A DNA stretch of 64,000 bases from Galerina marginata (taxonomy: Eukaryota > Basidiomycota > Agaricomycetes > Agaricales > Galerinaceae): the NCBI GenBank assembly GCA_023014335.1, contig JAECYW010000003.1, forward strand, positions 3,596,001-3,660,000, read 5' to 3'. Made by a program: the position numbers and the translations under genes. The notes beneath the pieces were generated by a model. The model worked only from the letters and a program-made list of their open reading frames with translations. It searched no databases and was not told the DNA's origin. Positions 24,222 through 35,077 of this stretch are shown piece by piece. Position 1 is the stretch's first letter. Every line of letters starts with the position of its first letter.

Positions 24222-25243
24222 ATGGCAGCACTCTGGTGAGTGACATTTTGCACACTCCTAAGTTTTTCGTTCATATTGTCTTCTCACTAACGCTTAGGTC
24301 TGCGCTTTTGAAGGGCGAAAGTAGCATCAAACTTTTACCCAGAGCACCTTTGACCGTTACTCACATTGCGCTGAACAACGTTGCGCAAGAGTTGGGCGAA
24401 GAATCCTGGGTTTTGATCCACTATACCTCACGCGATGGCGAGAAGTCGACGACTACAATCTGTTGCCTGATGCACGGAAGGGTGAGGTTACTGCTGTGAC
24501 GACGGCAAGGACTGACTTGAAACTTGTCGTTTTACAGGTTGGCCACTCAGTGCTCAATCTGTCCCTTTTTGCCCATTCGGAGTATGAGATTGAGGTGGTC
24601 GGTAACAAGTTCGTTCGTCATTTCAAGCATCATTTCTGTTTAACAATACTGACTGCCAGTGGCAAGTTCCGTGCTTATGACTGGTCATTATAATTCTGCT
24701 GTATGCGATCCACTAAACTCCGTATCGACCATCCCGGTTCCTCAGCCCTTGGATTACTTGGACGATTTTCCGGCCCCCACCTCAGCGTCGAGTCGGCCAG
24801 ACTCCCGTAATAATATTTCTGAGGAGCTCAGTCCTGACATACCCCAAGAGCCGCAGGCTGGTAGCACTCAACATCACTCGCCATTCCCCCAACCCACCAC
24901 AGCCATTGCAGATGTGGGTCCCATCATAGAAGTCCCCAGCCCGAATCAGGCCATCTCCGCAGCCTCCGACTGTCACATTATTGCACCGGATGTATCGCCC
25001 GTCCTTACTACCCAGTCGGAAACAGAAGAACCTACCCCAGCCCGACAGCCTCCGAGCGCAAACCCACTTGAAACCCAAGTGATAGACGTAGATCAGATGA
25101 AGTTAAAGGCTCGCAAGAGGAGAAAACCAGAGGTAAGCATCAGCAATATACTGCCAGCAAGTCAATGCCGGGCCAGAACAAAGACTTCTCGTGCACTAGG
25201 TGTCAACGGAATCGACCCGGACTCTTTGTCGCAGTCGGATTAG
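24222..25243 (+). CDS. Nucleoplasmin-like domain protein with Pro/Ser-rich tail
   Basis: Exons 24222-24235, 24298-24481, 24538-24608, 24667-25243, in phase, 281 aa. The first exon (MAALW, with Trp split by the intron) and the 184- and 71-nt exons match the plan of the other two NPL genes here. The domain runs from LLKGESSIKLLP through TVTHIALNN, TTTICCLMHGR, LNLSLFAHSEYEIEVVGN to SVLMTGHYNS. The tail of about 175 residues is rich in Pro, Ser and Gln, and ends in a basic KARKRRK patch that could be a nuclear localisation signal. No FKBP domain follows. NPL proteins are histone chaperones, so a nuclear histone-binding role is likely. It ends 294 bp from the convergent NPL-FKBP gene. A GTAAGC donor after RKPE could create an alternative end. 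Confidence 0.75.
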
Positions 25244-25537
25244 TCGTACGATATTAGTCGACCGTTGTGTGTTACTTGATGCAGTTGCGAGCGTTGAATG
25301 GATCATGATGCCCAGTCGGATCAGTGAAGAATCTTATTTCCGACTCTGAGTCAAGCTTGAGGGTCTAAGAATATTAATGTTCAATTCTAATTCATTGTAA
25401 TAGAAGATGAGAATAATCGAGTAACTGATTCCGGGTTCTTGCAAGAAGGTTCCAACTCCCCTCCAAGTTTTTGGATACGTCAATCATAACTCACAACACA
25501 CTCCGGCGAAGTATTTCGAGATCCCGAAGTTCGTGAG

Positions 25538-26909
25538 TCAAACATTTCTATCCTCGTCTTCTGCGGTTTATTAAATCCCGTTGGATGAATAAAGAAATTA
25601 GGAAATCTCGAGAAGTTCGCACTCTGTTTTAAGTTAGAATTAGGAACTTATAATTACCTCTTAACAGGAGAACGTACCTATATAAACAACCTTGTCATCA
25701 GGTACCTGTTTTAGCACTCCTTGATACCCGATTGCAGGCGGTATGTATATTCGCCGCTGTCCTGCAGTCCTCATACCCAAGACGCCTGTGCTAAATCCTG
25801 TGTCGAATTAAAATAATGGGTGATAGTTAAGTACCCTTTAGAAGGACTTACCAGGAGGGGCACCACTGCCCCCAACACAAAATTTGAACTATGAACTTGG
25901 TCTGAGTAGGACAGGTATCAAAGCTCAGAGGCACCTACCTCGTCACTTCGCTCGTAAGCATCGGCCTTAATGTCACCCAATCTTGAGAGAAAACGAATCG
26001 AAACCTCGTGATTGTTTCGAACAGGGGTGCTCCCCTCTCCAACCTTGAAATCTTGAAATAAAACCTCGTTCTTCGGGAGGGTGATGGTTTGCTTAGCTGA
26101 ACCAACATTCTCAGTCGGAAAGAGGGGTTTCGTCTGACGTACAGGGGGCTCAAATTGTCGAGATGTAGTTTGAGGCATTTCAGAGGTGCTCCTGTCCTTC
26201 GAGACTGATGGTGTTAGAGGTAGTTGGGCTGTACTCCCTCCGTGTATGGGAGTCGTGATGGAATTAGCGCGAAGTGGTTGGGGGTGACTCGCAGTTGATG
26301 GTGGGGTCAGCGGTCGCTCAGATGGCCTTGCTTTTGAATTGGCCACGGGCAACGGAGTAGATGGTGACGTTTCAGTTAGGTGTTCTCGATCCTCGGCGTC
26401 GCTGCCACAATTGCCCCTTCGTTCTTCCTTTTCTTCCAGATTGGGGACTGCTCTCGAGACTCCTGTCAAATAAATGCCTCTGAAGGAGGAAAGTCAGACA
26501 ATAACTTTGAGGCAGGTGAAGGTGGTAAATAACTACATCGTCCCTTCCACCCGCAGAGTATATTGCTGAGCTTCCTCCAGATATAAGTTAAGAATCGTAT
26601 GTTCGCACTGAGTGACCATCAGTCGAAATTCTCCATGGATCGAGATTGATGACCTACGTGTTCTCGTTTTAGTACACAGATAATAGTTTTCACTTCCTGG
26701 GATAAGTCGCCTGGGTGCCAGAGGATGAAGGATGCTTTGCCCACTGGGGCGGTATCGGTGTGGTTGAGACAGGCATTGGTGATCCTGATTCTTTCGACAG
26801 ATTTAACAACGGTGCTTTGATTGGGATCGAGCTTTAGGCTCCTGTAGCAGCAAGTAAGTATTCACAGTCAGTAAACTGAAATCCTAAAAATTGGAAGACC
26901 TGACCACAT
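25538..26909 (-). CDS. Nucleoplasmin-like FKBP (Fpr3/Fpr4 type) peptidyl-prolyl isomerase-like protein
   Basis: Seven exons, all phases consistent: 26909-26905, 26841-26658, 26607-26537, 26479-25939, 25888-25852, 25797-25678, 25560-25538; 326 aa. The N-terminal NPL domain (MWSLKLDPNQS, ERIRITNACLN, YTLRVEG, GIYLTG) is followed by an S/P/T-rich linker of about 100 residues, then an FKBP domain: FKVGEGSTPVRNNHEVSIRF, FKFCVGGSG, FSTGVLGMRTAGQRR, YIPPAIGYQG, DDKVVYIEDEDRNV. Fungal Fpr3/Fpr4 proteins have this order and act as nucleolar histone chaperones and proline isomerases. In FKBP12 numbering several pocket residues are changed (Y26 to F, F36 to A, V55-I56 to A-P, W59 to F) while D37 and Y82 seem kept, so catalysis may be weak. 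An alternative first exon starting at 26916 is possible. Confidence 0.82.
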
Positions 26910-26990
26910 TCTGCATGTCATATTGAATATTGATATTGAACGAGAGGGAAAATCCCTGGAAAGTGGTGCATCATTCGTTCGGTCGATTAG

Positions 26991-26998
26991 CTTTATAA
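26991..26998 (-). promoter_or_regulatory. TATA-like box
   Basis: On the reverse strand TTATAAAG lies about 82 bp upstream of the NPL-FKBP start. Sequence match only. Confidence 0.35.
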
Positions 26999-29102
26999 GA
27001 TGTCGAGGCCAGCTGAAGATAACAATCGTCCTTTGTTCCAAGGCAGATATATATCGAAGGGATGGTCTGAACAATAATTAGCATGCCTGGACTCATGCCT
27101 GGACTCGTAGTCCAGGTTTAATTATAAGTTGCGGACGCAGATAGCTTACAAGGCTTCGACGTCCTCCAGCCGAGCCATTTCGCCATGATCAAGGAGTGCT
27201 CGGGATGATGCATGATGTTGAGCCTGAGCCGCAGCGAGAAACAAGTGGAAAGCACGTGACAAAACCGACTTATCACATTCAACATTGAGCGCGCCGTCGC
27301 CTTCTGATGTGCCTCTACGCACCTTTTTCCTGTTTTTCATTCGCTTTCTGACCTTTTCCCGGCTTCCAACTCAATCGAATGCGTCAGCTATCCAGAAGGC
27401 AATGGGCAGGCGACTTCGCTGGATGAACTGGCTCCTAGAAAGAAGCTTGGGAATCCACAGATCTAGATGCGTCACTACTAGTAGTTCACCTCTACTCACT
27501 CTTTAGATTCTACTGTCATGCACCTTCACTTCCATCACACATCCGTATCTACTATCTTGCACCTCATCCCGCATCTGCAGTGCGCATCACATCCGCATCA
27601 CGTCTATTTGTTGCCCACGGAAGTAGATGCCCCGTTTTCCACTGTTGTCCAACGGGACGATTGTTCATAAGCTGTATCACGCGGCGGGATTCACGCCCGC
27701 CAAGAAGTGCCGGCATATTATAATTATTGTTTTTGAGTTGGGAATACTGCCGCCCCCAATTTCTCGCTGACGTCGCTGCTTCCACGTAATGCGAACTTTC
27801 TTTCCTACCTGCAAATCCTGACCCGCGTGCTTTTCCGCCGGGTAAACTCTGCTCGCTACAACCGTGTCTATCAATGAAGGAAACGTTGCAGTAGGCTAGG
27901 CTTTGACGTTTAAACTGAAAATACCGCAAACTCTTCAAAGATGATTTCTTTTGTCATAACTGTTTATTGGGTTACAATCACCTGGACTCCGAGTTGCCGT
28001 TCGTCTGGTCCAGGACTTTCCGATGTAGTAGTGGCCTCTGGCCCGAGCAGCCCGAGCCTTCGATTAGATTAGATAGAGTAGATTGCATCAGCGGCTGTGC
28101 ACGGTTGTGTGCCAGCGCATTTCCTGGTTGAGGAATCCATTCGCACCTTGCCCGCAACGCTATACTGCGCGGCTGCTCGACGAGCTATCCGAGCCTTGCC
28201 AGACCCGAGCTGCCAGGGTAGGTCTGATAGGCCTATCCCACCGACACTGAAGAGGGCCGGTTCTTGCCCTACTAAGTGGAAAATGCTGCCTATCAAGCGT
28301 CTGCATTTATTATCAACTTCTTGAACAGTCTGGACATGTTGTTCTCTAAATTTGCGACGCCTCATCTTGGTGCCTTCGATTTATCAATGTTAAGCACACC
28401 CCTTCTTATGAAGCTGTGATCCGCATCCTTTTCAACCGCTTCAGATCTAGATCAAGCCAACAAACACACGCGACGGGTCCCAATAACAATTCTGCAAGGC
28501 AGTAATCACAAAGTGCCATGCCACCCTGATTAACCTTTCGAAATCTTGGTCTCTTGTGGTTTGTGGTTCTAATTTTGCTGACTTGATAATGCTAGTTCTT
28601 AGCCTGCCTCCTAATATTTGGGTATATATCCTCACACGCTCTTGGGTATCGCAGCGTTTGTTTGGACACTCTGGATGTCCTGATCCGAGAGCTTGTCTCG
28701 GGAAAGTGCCTCCCACTTTCGCCCACCTCGCTCTGCTGCACCGCACTTCATATAAAATAATCCTCAGAACGCGCAAGCTGAGAGCGCAGTCGGAGTCGAA
28801 AATATTTTCATTTTGATATTCACACAACCCCCGCTCTTAGCCTATCGTCTAAGCACACGGCTTGCTTGGCGTACTAAATGTCATGTCACCACCTCGCCGC
28901 ACTGAAGTTCGTTCTTCACGCCCGATTCTCTCTCCTACACCAGCGACTTACGTTGTAGCTCCGTATTTAGATCTAACTCTAGAGTCGCTGCATTCTTGTA
29001 TTCATTTATCACGAGATATCGCCGTCTTTTATTGCTCTCCGCCCGGTTAATTTCTCGTTCAGTACTACTGGTGTATACTAAACTCGAGGCTATATCACAT
29101 GG
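26999..29102. other. Gene-poor stretch
   Basis: Open frames at 27146-27506, 27564-27938, 28069-28365 and 28447-28827 overlap on opposite strands and show no motif or conserved introns. A short direct repeat GCATGCCTGGACTC occurs near 27082. No gene is supported. Confidence 0.4.
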
Positions 29103-29943
29103 CTACATATACTCTGTAAACCCGGACGGAACTTTCCCCGAATCAAGGGCAGTATTTAGAAAAGAAAACCAGTTGTGCAATACTCGAACAGACTGGAGGT
29201 CCTTCAACGAACCGAAGGGTATCATCTGCAGACCAAATGGCTCGCACTCGAGGGCAATTGCTGCAACCGTGCCCTTACCCTCCTCTTCGGCCATTACCCT
29301 CATCAATGTAAGCTGATCTATGCTTTCGCGCCATATTTTCCCAAGATTTTTGGCGGCTGATTGTTCGATTACTGCTGCGTGGAACAAGGAAAAGAACTGG
29401 GCCGTATGCGAAACCTCGGAGTCCTGGGGTCGCCAAATTCGCATGCGTAATATGTGAGTGCGAGAACGGGTTATGTCCTCTGGAAGACACAAAGCATGAA
29501 TTGTGGCAGCCATCAAGGTGAGCGAGTGGTGCTTGATCCACTTTCTAAGCCTCGATTCCACCATTGCCAGCGAATAGCCTTGGGGAAATCGTAGAACCTC
29601 AGATTCATGGGGTGTCAGGGAGACACCTGTAAGCGAGCGGTTTCGTAGGCTGATGTCCTTGCAGAGTTTCCGATGGTTCTGAGTAAAATGGAAGAACGTT
29701 AGTAAGAATTAGAAAATATTCACTACTACTGACAGCCCAGTGCGCCTTTTGGCAGGAGCGTGAGCAATATCTGTAAAATTGAATGGTCAGACACGTACAT
29801 AACTGTTGGGCTAGAAGATATTCGGCGACGTACGTAGCACTTCTGCATTGACACACTTCTGGGTAGCTAAGTGGGCGCCAACAGGACGGCAGTGAACATT
29901 TAAAGTGGCGGGAAAAATCTGGCGCGGGGTCTGTCATTGGCAT
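29103..29943 (-). CDS. MYND-type zinc-finger protein
   Basis: Exons 29943-29834, 29770-29734, 29678-29103, in phase, 240 aa. The MYND finger is spread over all three exons: CSLPSCWRP, VCQCRSA, YCSRSCQKAHW and NHRKLC provide the C-C, C-C, C-C, H-C zinc ligands. MYND fingers are protein-interaction modules found in many fungal proteins with otherwise unrelated tails. The rest (about 190 residues) is helical and not assignable; it lacks SET-domain motifs, so a SMYD-type methyltransferase is not supported. Introns are 63 and 55 bp. The model stops at TAG in a TATATGTAG context. A further exon is possible but no strong donor is seen. Confidence 0.75.
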
Positions 29944-30675
29944 CGTTGGGAGTTAGTAACTAGTGAACTTGAAGAAGAGCGTCAGCTTTGGGAGTTGGCC
30001 TTGATATACCGATAACTCCAATCACAAAGAATGCATTACGACAAACGGAGATAGGGGGTGCTGTCGCACACTTTCCTCGTGTCTGAGCCTCAGATGTCTG
30101 TACAAGTTCAGGTACATCAGAGACATCTCACGGGAGACCAAAAATCGTTGTGGGACAAACGGCAAAGACAACGATCAGCCTTTCGCGCTTTCGGGCAAGG
30201 TGTGCATGCTTGGAACGCACTCGATTTCTGAGGCATGCTCGAATTATCCGCACTCTCTGGTGCCTGGGAGGTAAATGTCAGCGACAACGGATGCTCCCTT
30301 AGCTCTAGAAACTCTTAGATTATTTTTTGTTGAGAGGTTCGAGTAAAGTCAAGGGGGTGGCGGAATGTCGAAAGTATTAACAGCCACTATTTTTTTAGGC
30401 CAGCAGGTGACTAGTACTCTCCCCTCGCCCTCCTCCCAAATAGAAAATGTTTTTTATGAATATATATTTTTGGTGACGTTTTTTCTCGATTTCCGGGCGA
30501 TAATCAAGGTGTAAACTCTTCAAGTTTCGGGCCTTCCCCGCGGCAAGTTTTTCTATGGCTACAGGTTTACCGCTAGGAAATGGCCATCATCTTCTGCCCA
30601 ACCTCAAATCTACGTGCTTGGAAATGATGTAATACTTATTACTTAGGAAACTCGGCCTTACGTAAAGTTAAACAA

Positions 30676-30700
30676 CCCATTTTGCAACGAAAATGGGCAG
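30676..30700. repeat. 25-bp palindromic repeat, copy 2
   Basis: Reverse complement of 17880-17904 with one mismatch; core CCCATTTTGCAACGAAAATG. Flanking sequence differs, so the conserved unit is the palindrome itself. Confidence 0.5.
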
Positions 30701-30794
30701 GTGTAGAAAGAGTCCCCGACTTGAAAGCCAAGCCACAGGTTACCTAACGAGGCGCTGCGCCGTGCCGAGTTACTGACGAATGGCCCTATTGACC

Positions 30795-31090
30795 ACTAGC
30801 GCGTTCGCACGCTCCGCGTGCTCACTTGCTGGAAACAGATTCCAAGAAAAATATATAAAGAAAATATCAAGTGTAGTTACTGAGCCTGAGGCCTGACGTT
30901 CTGTGTTCAATTTGTTTTGAAACCCACTCTCTCTTTTCAAAGGCAAGATTGCTTGTGACAAAGCCGTCACATTATTTCATTAGAAAGTCTCCACAGGCGT
31001 CCGTTTTGAGAAAATGCCATCAATGATCGATCTCCCGCCAAAAAACGGTCGACTTCCAACCCTCACACCGTCTAGAAAAAATCCACTCCC
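30795..31090. repeat. 296-bp direct repeat, copy 1
   Basis: Starts ACTAGCGCGTTCGCACGCTC and ends AATCCACTCCC. It appears identical to 31237-31532; the open frame on the opposite strand is identical in both copies until their edges. This copy has no flanking duplication. Confidence 0.9.
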
Positions 31091-31236
31091 CGAAAAAAAA
31101 CTGCACCGCTCGATAGAACTCGCGCTGCCTGTCGGTTTTTGTCGAAGACCCCCAGGAAAATCAGGCAGAGCCGTCCCGAAAACGCGCTCGGACGCCCAGT
31201 ATGGTGCGTGGGGAAACATTCTGTCTTATAGTATAG

Positions 31237-31532
31237 ACTAGCGCGTTCGCACGCTCCGCGTGCTCACTTGCTGGAAACAGATTCCAAGAAAAATATATAA
31301 AGAAAATATCAAGTGTAGTTACTGAGCCTGAGGCCTGACGTTCTGTGTTCAATTTGTTTTGAAACCCACTCTCTCTTTTCAAAGGCAAGATTGCTTGTGA
31401 CAAAGCCGTCACATTATTTCATTAGAAAGTCTCCACAGGCGTCCGTTTTGAGAAAATGCCATCAATGATCGATCTCCCGCCAAAAAACGGTCGACTTCCA
31501 ACCCTCACACCGTCTAGAAAAAATCCACTCCC
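31237..31532. repeat. 296-bp direct repeat, copy 2, flanked by 7-bp direct repeats
   Basis: Identical to 30795-31090. It is bordered on both sides by AGTATAG (31230-31236 and 31533-31539), as if inserted with a 7-bp staggered break. The 146-bp spacer between copies is unique. Confidence 0.88.
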
Positions 31533-32112
31533 AGTATAGATAATCCTCTTTGCGAAAAAGTCTGATCGACTGGGAGCAAGGTGTAGCAATTGTTTCCGAC
31601 GGGTACCTTAATCTGGCGTACGCTGCGTACCTCTGAGAGCCACGTTCTGCTCTCAGGTACGCTGCCGAGGCGGGCGGCGGTCACTGCGATAACTTCTCGG
31701 TCATGGATTCAGTACTTATACGAGTTAACCCTGGCCCAGGCATTCAAGCTCAATAACTGGTTGGATATATGAAGTATTGGATTGGATTACATTACAAAAC
31801 CTGTTCAAAAACTAGTAAGTACACCTCCCAACCAACTCCCAACGACAGATGTGCGGACACCCTATCTACTTAGACATTCAGATAGACTTGCTCGTCTGTC
31901 TGAGGAGACTCATTGAGACGAGGGAGAAAAGAGAGGCAGGGTATCTTACGGATTGGATGGTTTGTAGAGTTATCTCGAGAACGAGAACAAGCCCTGACAG
32001 TTGGTTGTTAATTGTCGCTCCCTTTGACGCTAGCAATTGACCATTCCACGGGAGTAACTCTCATTTGTCATACAAAATGCTATTGAACTTGTATATGACT
32101 ATCTGAAGTGCG

Positions 32113-32689
32113 CTGGTCATGGCTAGGGCCAATATCCAGTAAGTACGGAGGCGATCATGAGGGAGGTGATCACGAGGCTGGTCATGGCTAGAGCCAGTAT
32201 CCAGTAAGTACGGAGGCGAGGCTGGTCATGGCAAGGGCCAATATCCAGTAAGTACGGAGGTGACGCTGGTCCTGGCCAATATATCTAATACGGAGACGAG
32301 GCTGGTCATGGCTAGGGCCAATATCCAGTACGGAGACGAGCTGGTCATGGCGAGGGCCAATATCCAGTACGGAGACGAGCTGGTCATGGCGAGGGCCAAT
32401 ATCCAGTACGGAGCGAGGCTGGTCATGGCTAGGGCCAATATCCAGTACTAGTACGGAGCGAGGCTGGTCATGGCTAGGGCCAATATCCAGTACGGAGCGA
32501 GGCTGGTCATGGCGAGGGCCAATATCCAGTTAGGAGCGAGGCTGGTCATGGCGAGGGCCAATATCCAGTACGGAGACGAGCTGGTCATGGCTAGGGCCAA
32601 TATCCAGTACGGAGCGAGGCTGGTCATGGCTAGGGCCAATATCCAGTACGGGGGTGACGCTGGGCATCTAAGGCCAATCCAGTAGGTAC
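32113..32689. repeat. Minisatellite, about 14 units of 38-44 bp
   Basis: Tandem unit CTGGTCATGGCTAGGGCCAA followed by TATCCAGTACGGAGCGAGG, 39 bp in the regular core (about 32300-32650). Outer units are longer or degenerate (32113-32258 with AAGTACGGAGGCGA insertions). Single-base variants alternate (GCTAGG or GCGAGG; AGCGAGG or AGACGAG). A 39-bp period keeps frame, which explains open frames on both strands; these are not considered genes. Confidence 0.92.
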
Positions 32690-33610
32690 TTATATGTCTG
32701 TAGCCCGAGATAAAAGTATGAAAGGAAGAGTGGGAGATCAAGATTAAGACCCTTTTCCCAGATCCTGAACCGGTGGATTGGTAACCAATCGGGTCAAGGC
32801 GACCAGTAAGTTACCAATGTGGTGTTGTCGCCGGAGCGAATTCGAAGAGAACTTCGCTTCGCCTGGACATCAAGGCTCTTCTTCGTTCACAACGAACTAC
32901 TACTACTAGCTCTTACTAGCTCGAGGCTAACTTCAAGAAGTGCCATCAATCCAAACACGTGACGTTGCCGCGTCTTTTTCTGAGCGCGTCGCTGAGTGTT
33001 CAAGTCACCGCGCTCAGCCGCGCCCACTATCGTTGGTATCATCTCAAGCTTGTACATACGACGGAAATATGCAGCTTATGATTCGTATCATGCGTACTAC
33101 GGCAATCAATATGTTTACAATCTTTTTTCAGGCTAAATTTCCGTCCTACAATGCACGTTTGATGCACGTTGAACTTACCTATGCAAGCTCGCAGTGTGGT
33201 TGCGGCGTTATCTTCTGTGTAGTGGAAACTCTATAATTATTTACATATAATGTGTATGCTGGGTTGGGCAAGTACCTTGCGAGCTTATTTTCTCGTCGAG
33301 CAAAGAGATGTGTACGCCGTCATGATTCTAGAGGCGAACCTTGGTGCATAAATTCCTGGCCAGAGAATTAAATTTCAACGACCCTGGTCAATTCACTGGG
33401 CTTGTGAGAGGTGGGGATAGCTTGATGGACTTGAGCAATTAATCAATTGCAACTTGAAAGAAACGGATAATTCTAAGTCTACTGTCTCTCTTGAATCCGT
33501 TACCTTCCTCCGATGCAATCTTATCCACTATACAGCATTATCTACTATTCTAGTCTACAGTCCGCTGGTTCTGGATGCGGCTGTCTCTGTAATTAGACAG
33601 GAAAATGATT

Positions 33611-33940
33611 TCAGAAATCAGCGACCTCTCGAAGTGGTTTGAGGCGATCCTTCTGAGTCGAAGTGTCAATCGCCTCGCCTCGCTTCTTTCGCACTTCGGA
33701 GTTTTGGAGATGGAAATACCTGAGTCCAGGTTTTGTACATGGTGCGAAAAGTTCCTTTAGGAAATGTTTGTCAAAAAAAGGCTTAAACTTGTGATTTATT
33801 TCCAAAAATGCTGCGTACAATGTCATTGAAACCTCGTCTGGGGGAAGACTACATAAACTCGGAATGTTGTGCTCAACGGCGAATGAGGTGCTCTGCGGAC
33901 TAGACAAATGCAAAAAACCGGTTGCTTCAACTGGCTTCAA
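33611..33940 (-). CDS. Hypothetical protein fragment
   Basis: Open frame of about 110 codons, protein-like in composition (KFKPFFDKHFLKELFAPC), with no ATG start; it begins at TTG and is open only to a stop about 60 nt further upstream. No family recognised. It could be a decayed exon or a chance frame. Confidence 0.2.
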   Translation of the reverse strand: MKPVEATGFLHLSSPQSTSFAVEHNIPSLCSLPPDEVSMTLYAAFLEINHKFKPFFDKHFLKELFAPCTKPGLRYFHLQNSEVRKKRGEAIDTSTQKDRLKPLREVADF

Positions 33941-34050
33941 GTGTTCGGATTTAAAGTAGGATATACAGTATAGGGTCGGTGTGGTAAGTTCGGTTTATGC
34001 CTCGGTAGTGGGGTAATGTAATTCTTTACTATACTATTCCATTCCAGGAG

Positions 34051-34341
34051 TTTGACCACTTCAATTTCTTCAGGAAGAACTTCTACAGTTCGACAACGCC
34101 GCTCGTCGCTGACCGTAAAACATATATCGCCGAGATCGTCGAGAAATCATGGATATCCGTGTTTTATTGGCCCTTCACCTATTCAGATAATCTGGAGCAT
34201 TTTAAATTCACACCGGGGCTCCTAGATGTATTTATTCTTCAAAATGCTCTTGTAGATAACCTTTTCCATGTTTTTAATAAGGCATCACCCCATTTAATAT
34301 ACCAGACAGCGCCCGTGATCGCTTCATCTCGAAAAAAATGA
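34051..34341 (+). CDS. Possible exon of an unknown gene or gene relic
   Basis: A 97-residue open exon follows a good acceptor (CCATTCCAG) with a GTAAGT donor about 80 bp upstream (33972). It reads EFDHFNFFRKNFYSS and later FYWPFTYSDNLEHFKF and ends at TGA. No upstream coding exon could be defined, so it may be a remnant. Confidence 0.3.
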   Translation, partial: FDHFNFFRKNFYSSTTPLVADRKTYIAEIVEKSWISVFYWPFTYSDNLEHFKFTPGLLDVFILQNALVDNLFHVFNKASPHLIYQTAPVIASSRKK

Positions 34342-35077
34342 TTTACAGCAGGTTATTACGCATAATATAATAGCATGTAATCTCTTGACGTGTTCGAGAC
34401 CCAATTTGGGCCAGAAGAATGTTTGTACTCAGAGCTAGCCAGTGCAGCCCGAAACTTCTCTAAACTTGGGTGGAAAAACATACCCTTTTTGGACAAAAAT
34501 ATGCCCTATTTAGAAGGAGGGGGGAGGGGAAGGGAGGGGTATCGAGAGCCTTAACAAAAAAAATCTACACCAGGTAGTTTCTAAATTCCCGGAGCCCCTT
34601 GCTGCCTCACTCAGATCTCCTTACTTCGACGCGTTGCAATGCAATTGCAGGTAAAAACGTCTTTCCCGCCTGGTAACGAGGAATAGCCATGCAACCGGTA
34701 CCAGCATAATACAAAGCGGGGAATGGAGGCCGTGTAGATGAGCTGATGATTTGTTGAGCTGCGGAATGTGAGATTAAGCAAGGGTCAATCAATTTAGACG
34801 ATTTAAAATCGTTGTGTTTTCAGATATTTTTACCCAGCTGCTCTGCAATTGGGTCGCAAGGTCGTCAGCGCTTAATTTATTAATTTGAGAGGTGTACCTA
34901 CCGTACGGATATAATTTGGATGTGCTCAGGCCTTGGCCATGGCCCTAGAACACAGCTTGCCGCGCAACGCGCAACATTACGTGAGGACCAATCATCATTG
35001 TTTGAAGTAATATATATACTGGGTGATGATTGCGGTGATCATGATATTGTGTTCCCCCACAGTCCACATTTTCCTCG

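Larger units (their letters stand above)
29944..35077. other. 5-kb repeat-bearing intergenic region
   Basis: It holds the palindromic repeat (30676-30700), the 296-bp duplication, the minisatellite, and two weak coding candidates at 33611-33940 (-) and 34051-34341 (+). The remainder (29944-30675, 31540-32112, 32690-33610, 34342-35077) shows only chance-length open frames. Confidence 0.45.

Noticed and set aside
25798..25938. A frame conflict in the FKBP domain of the NPL-FKBP gene
   Set aside because: It disappears when the acceptor CATAG at 25889 is used, giving FKFCVGGSG in phase with the next exon.
32226..32741. Repeated ALAMTSSSPYWI- and MARANIQYG-type peptides on both strands
   Set aside because: They are translations of the 39-bp minisatellite; a period divisible by 3 keeps every frame open.
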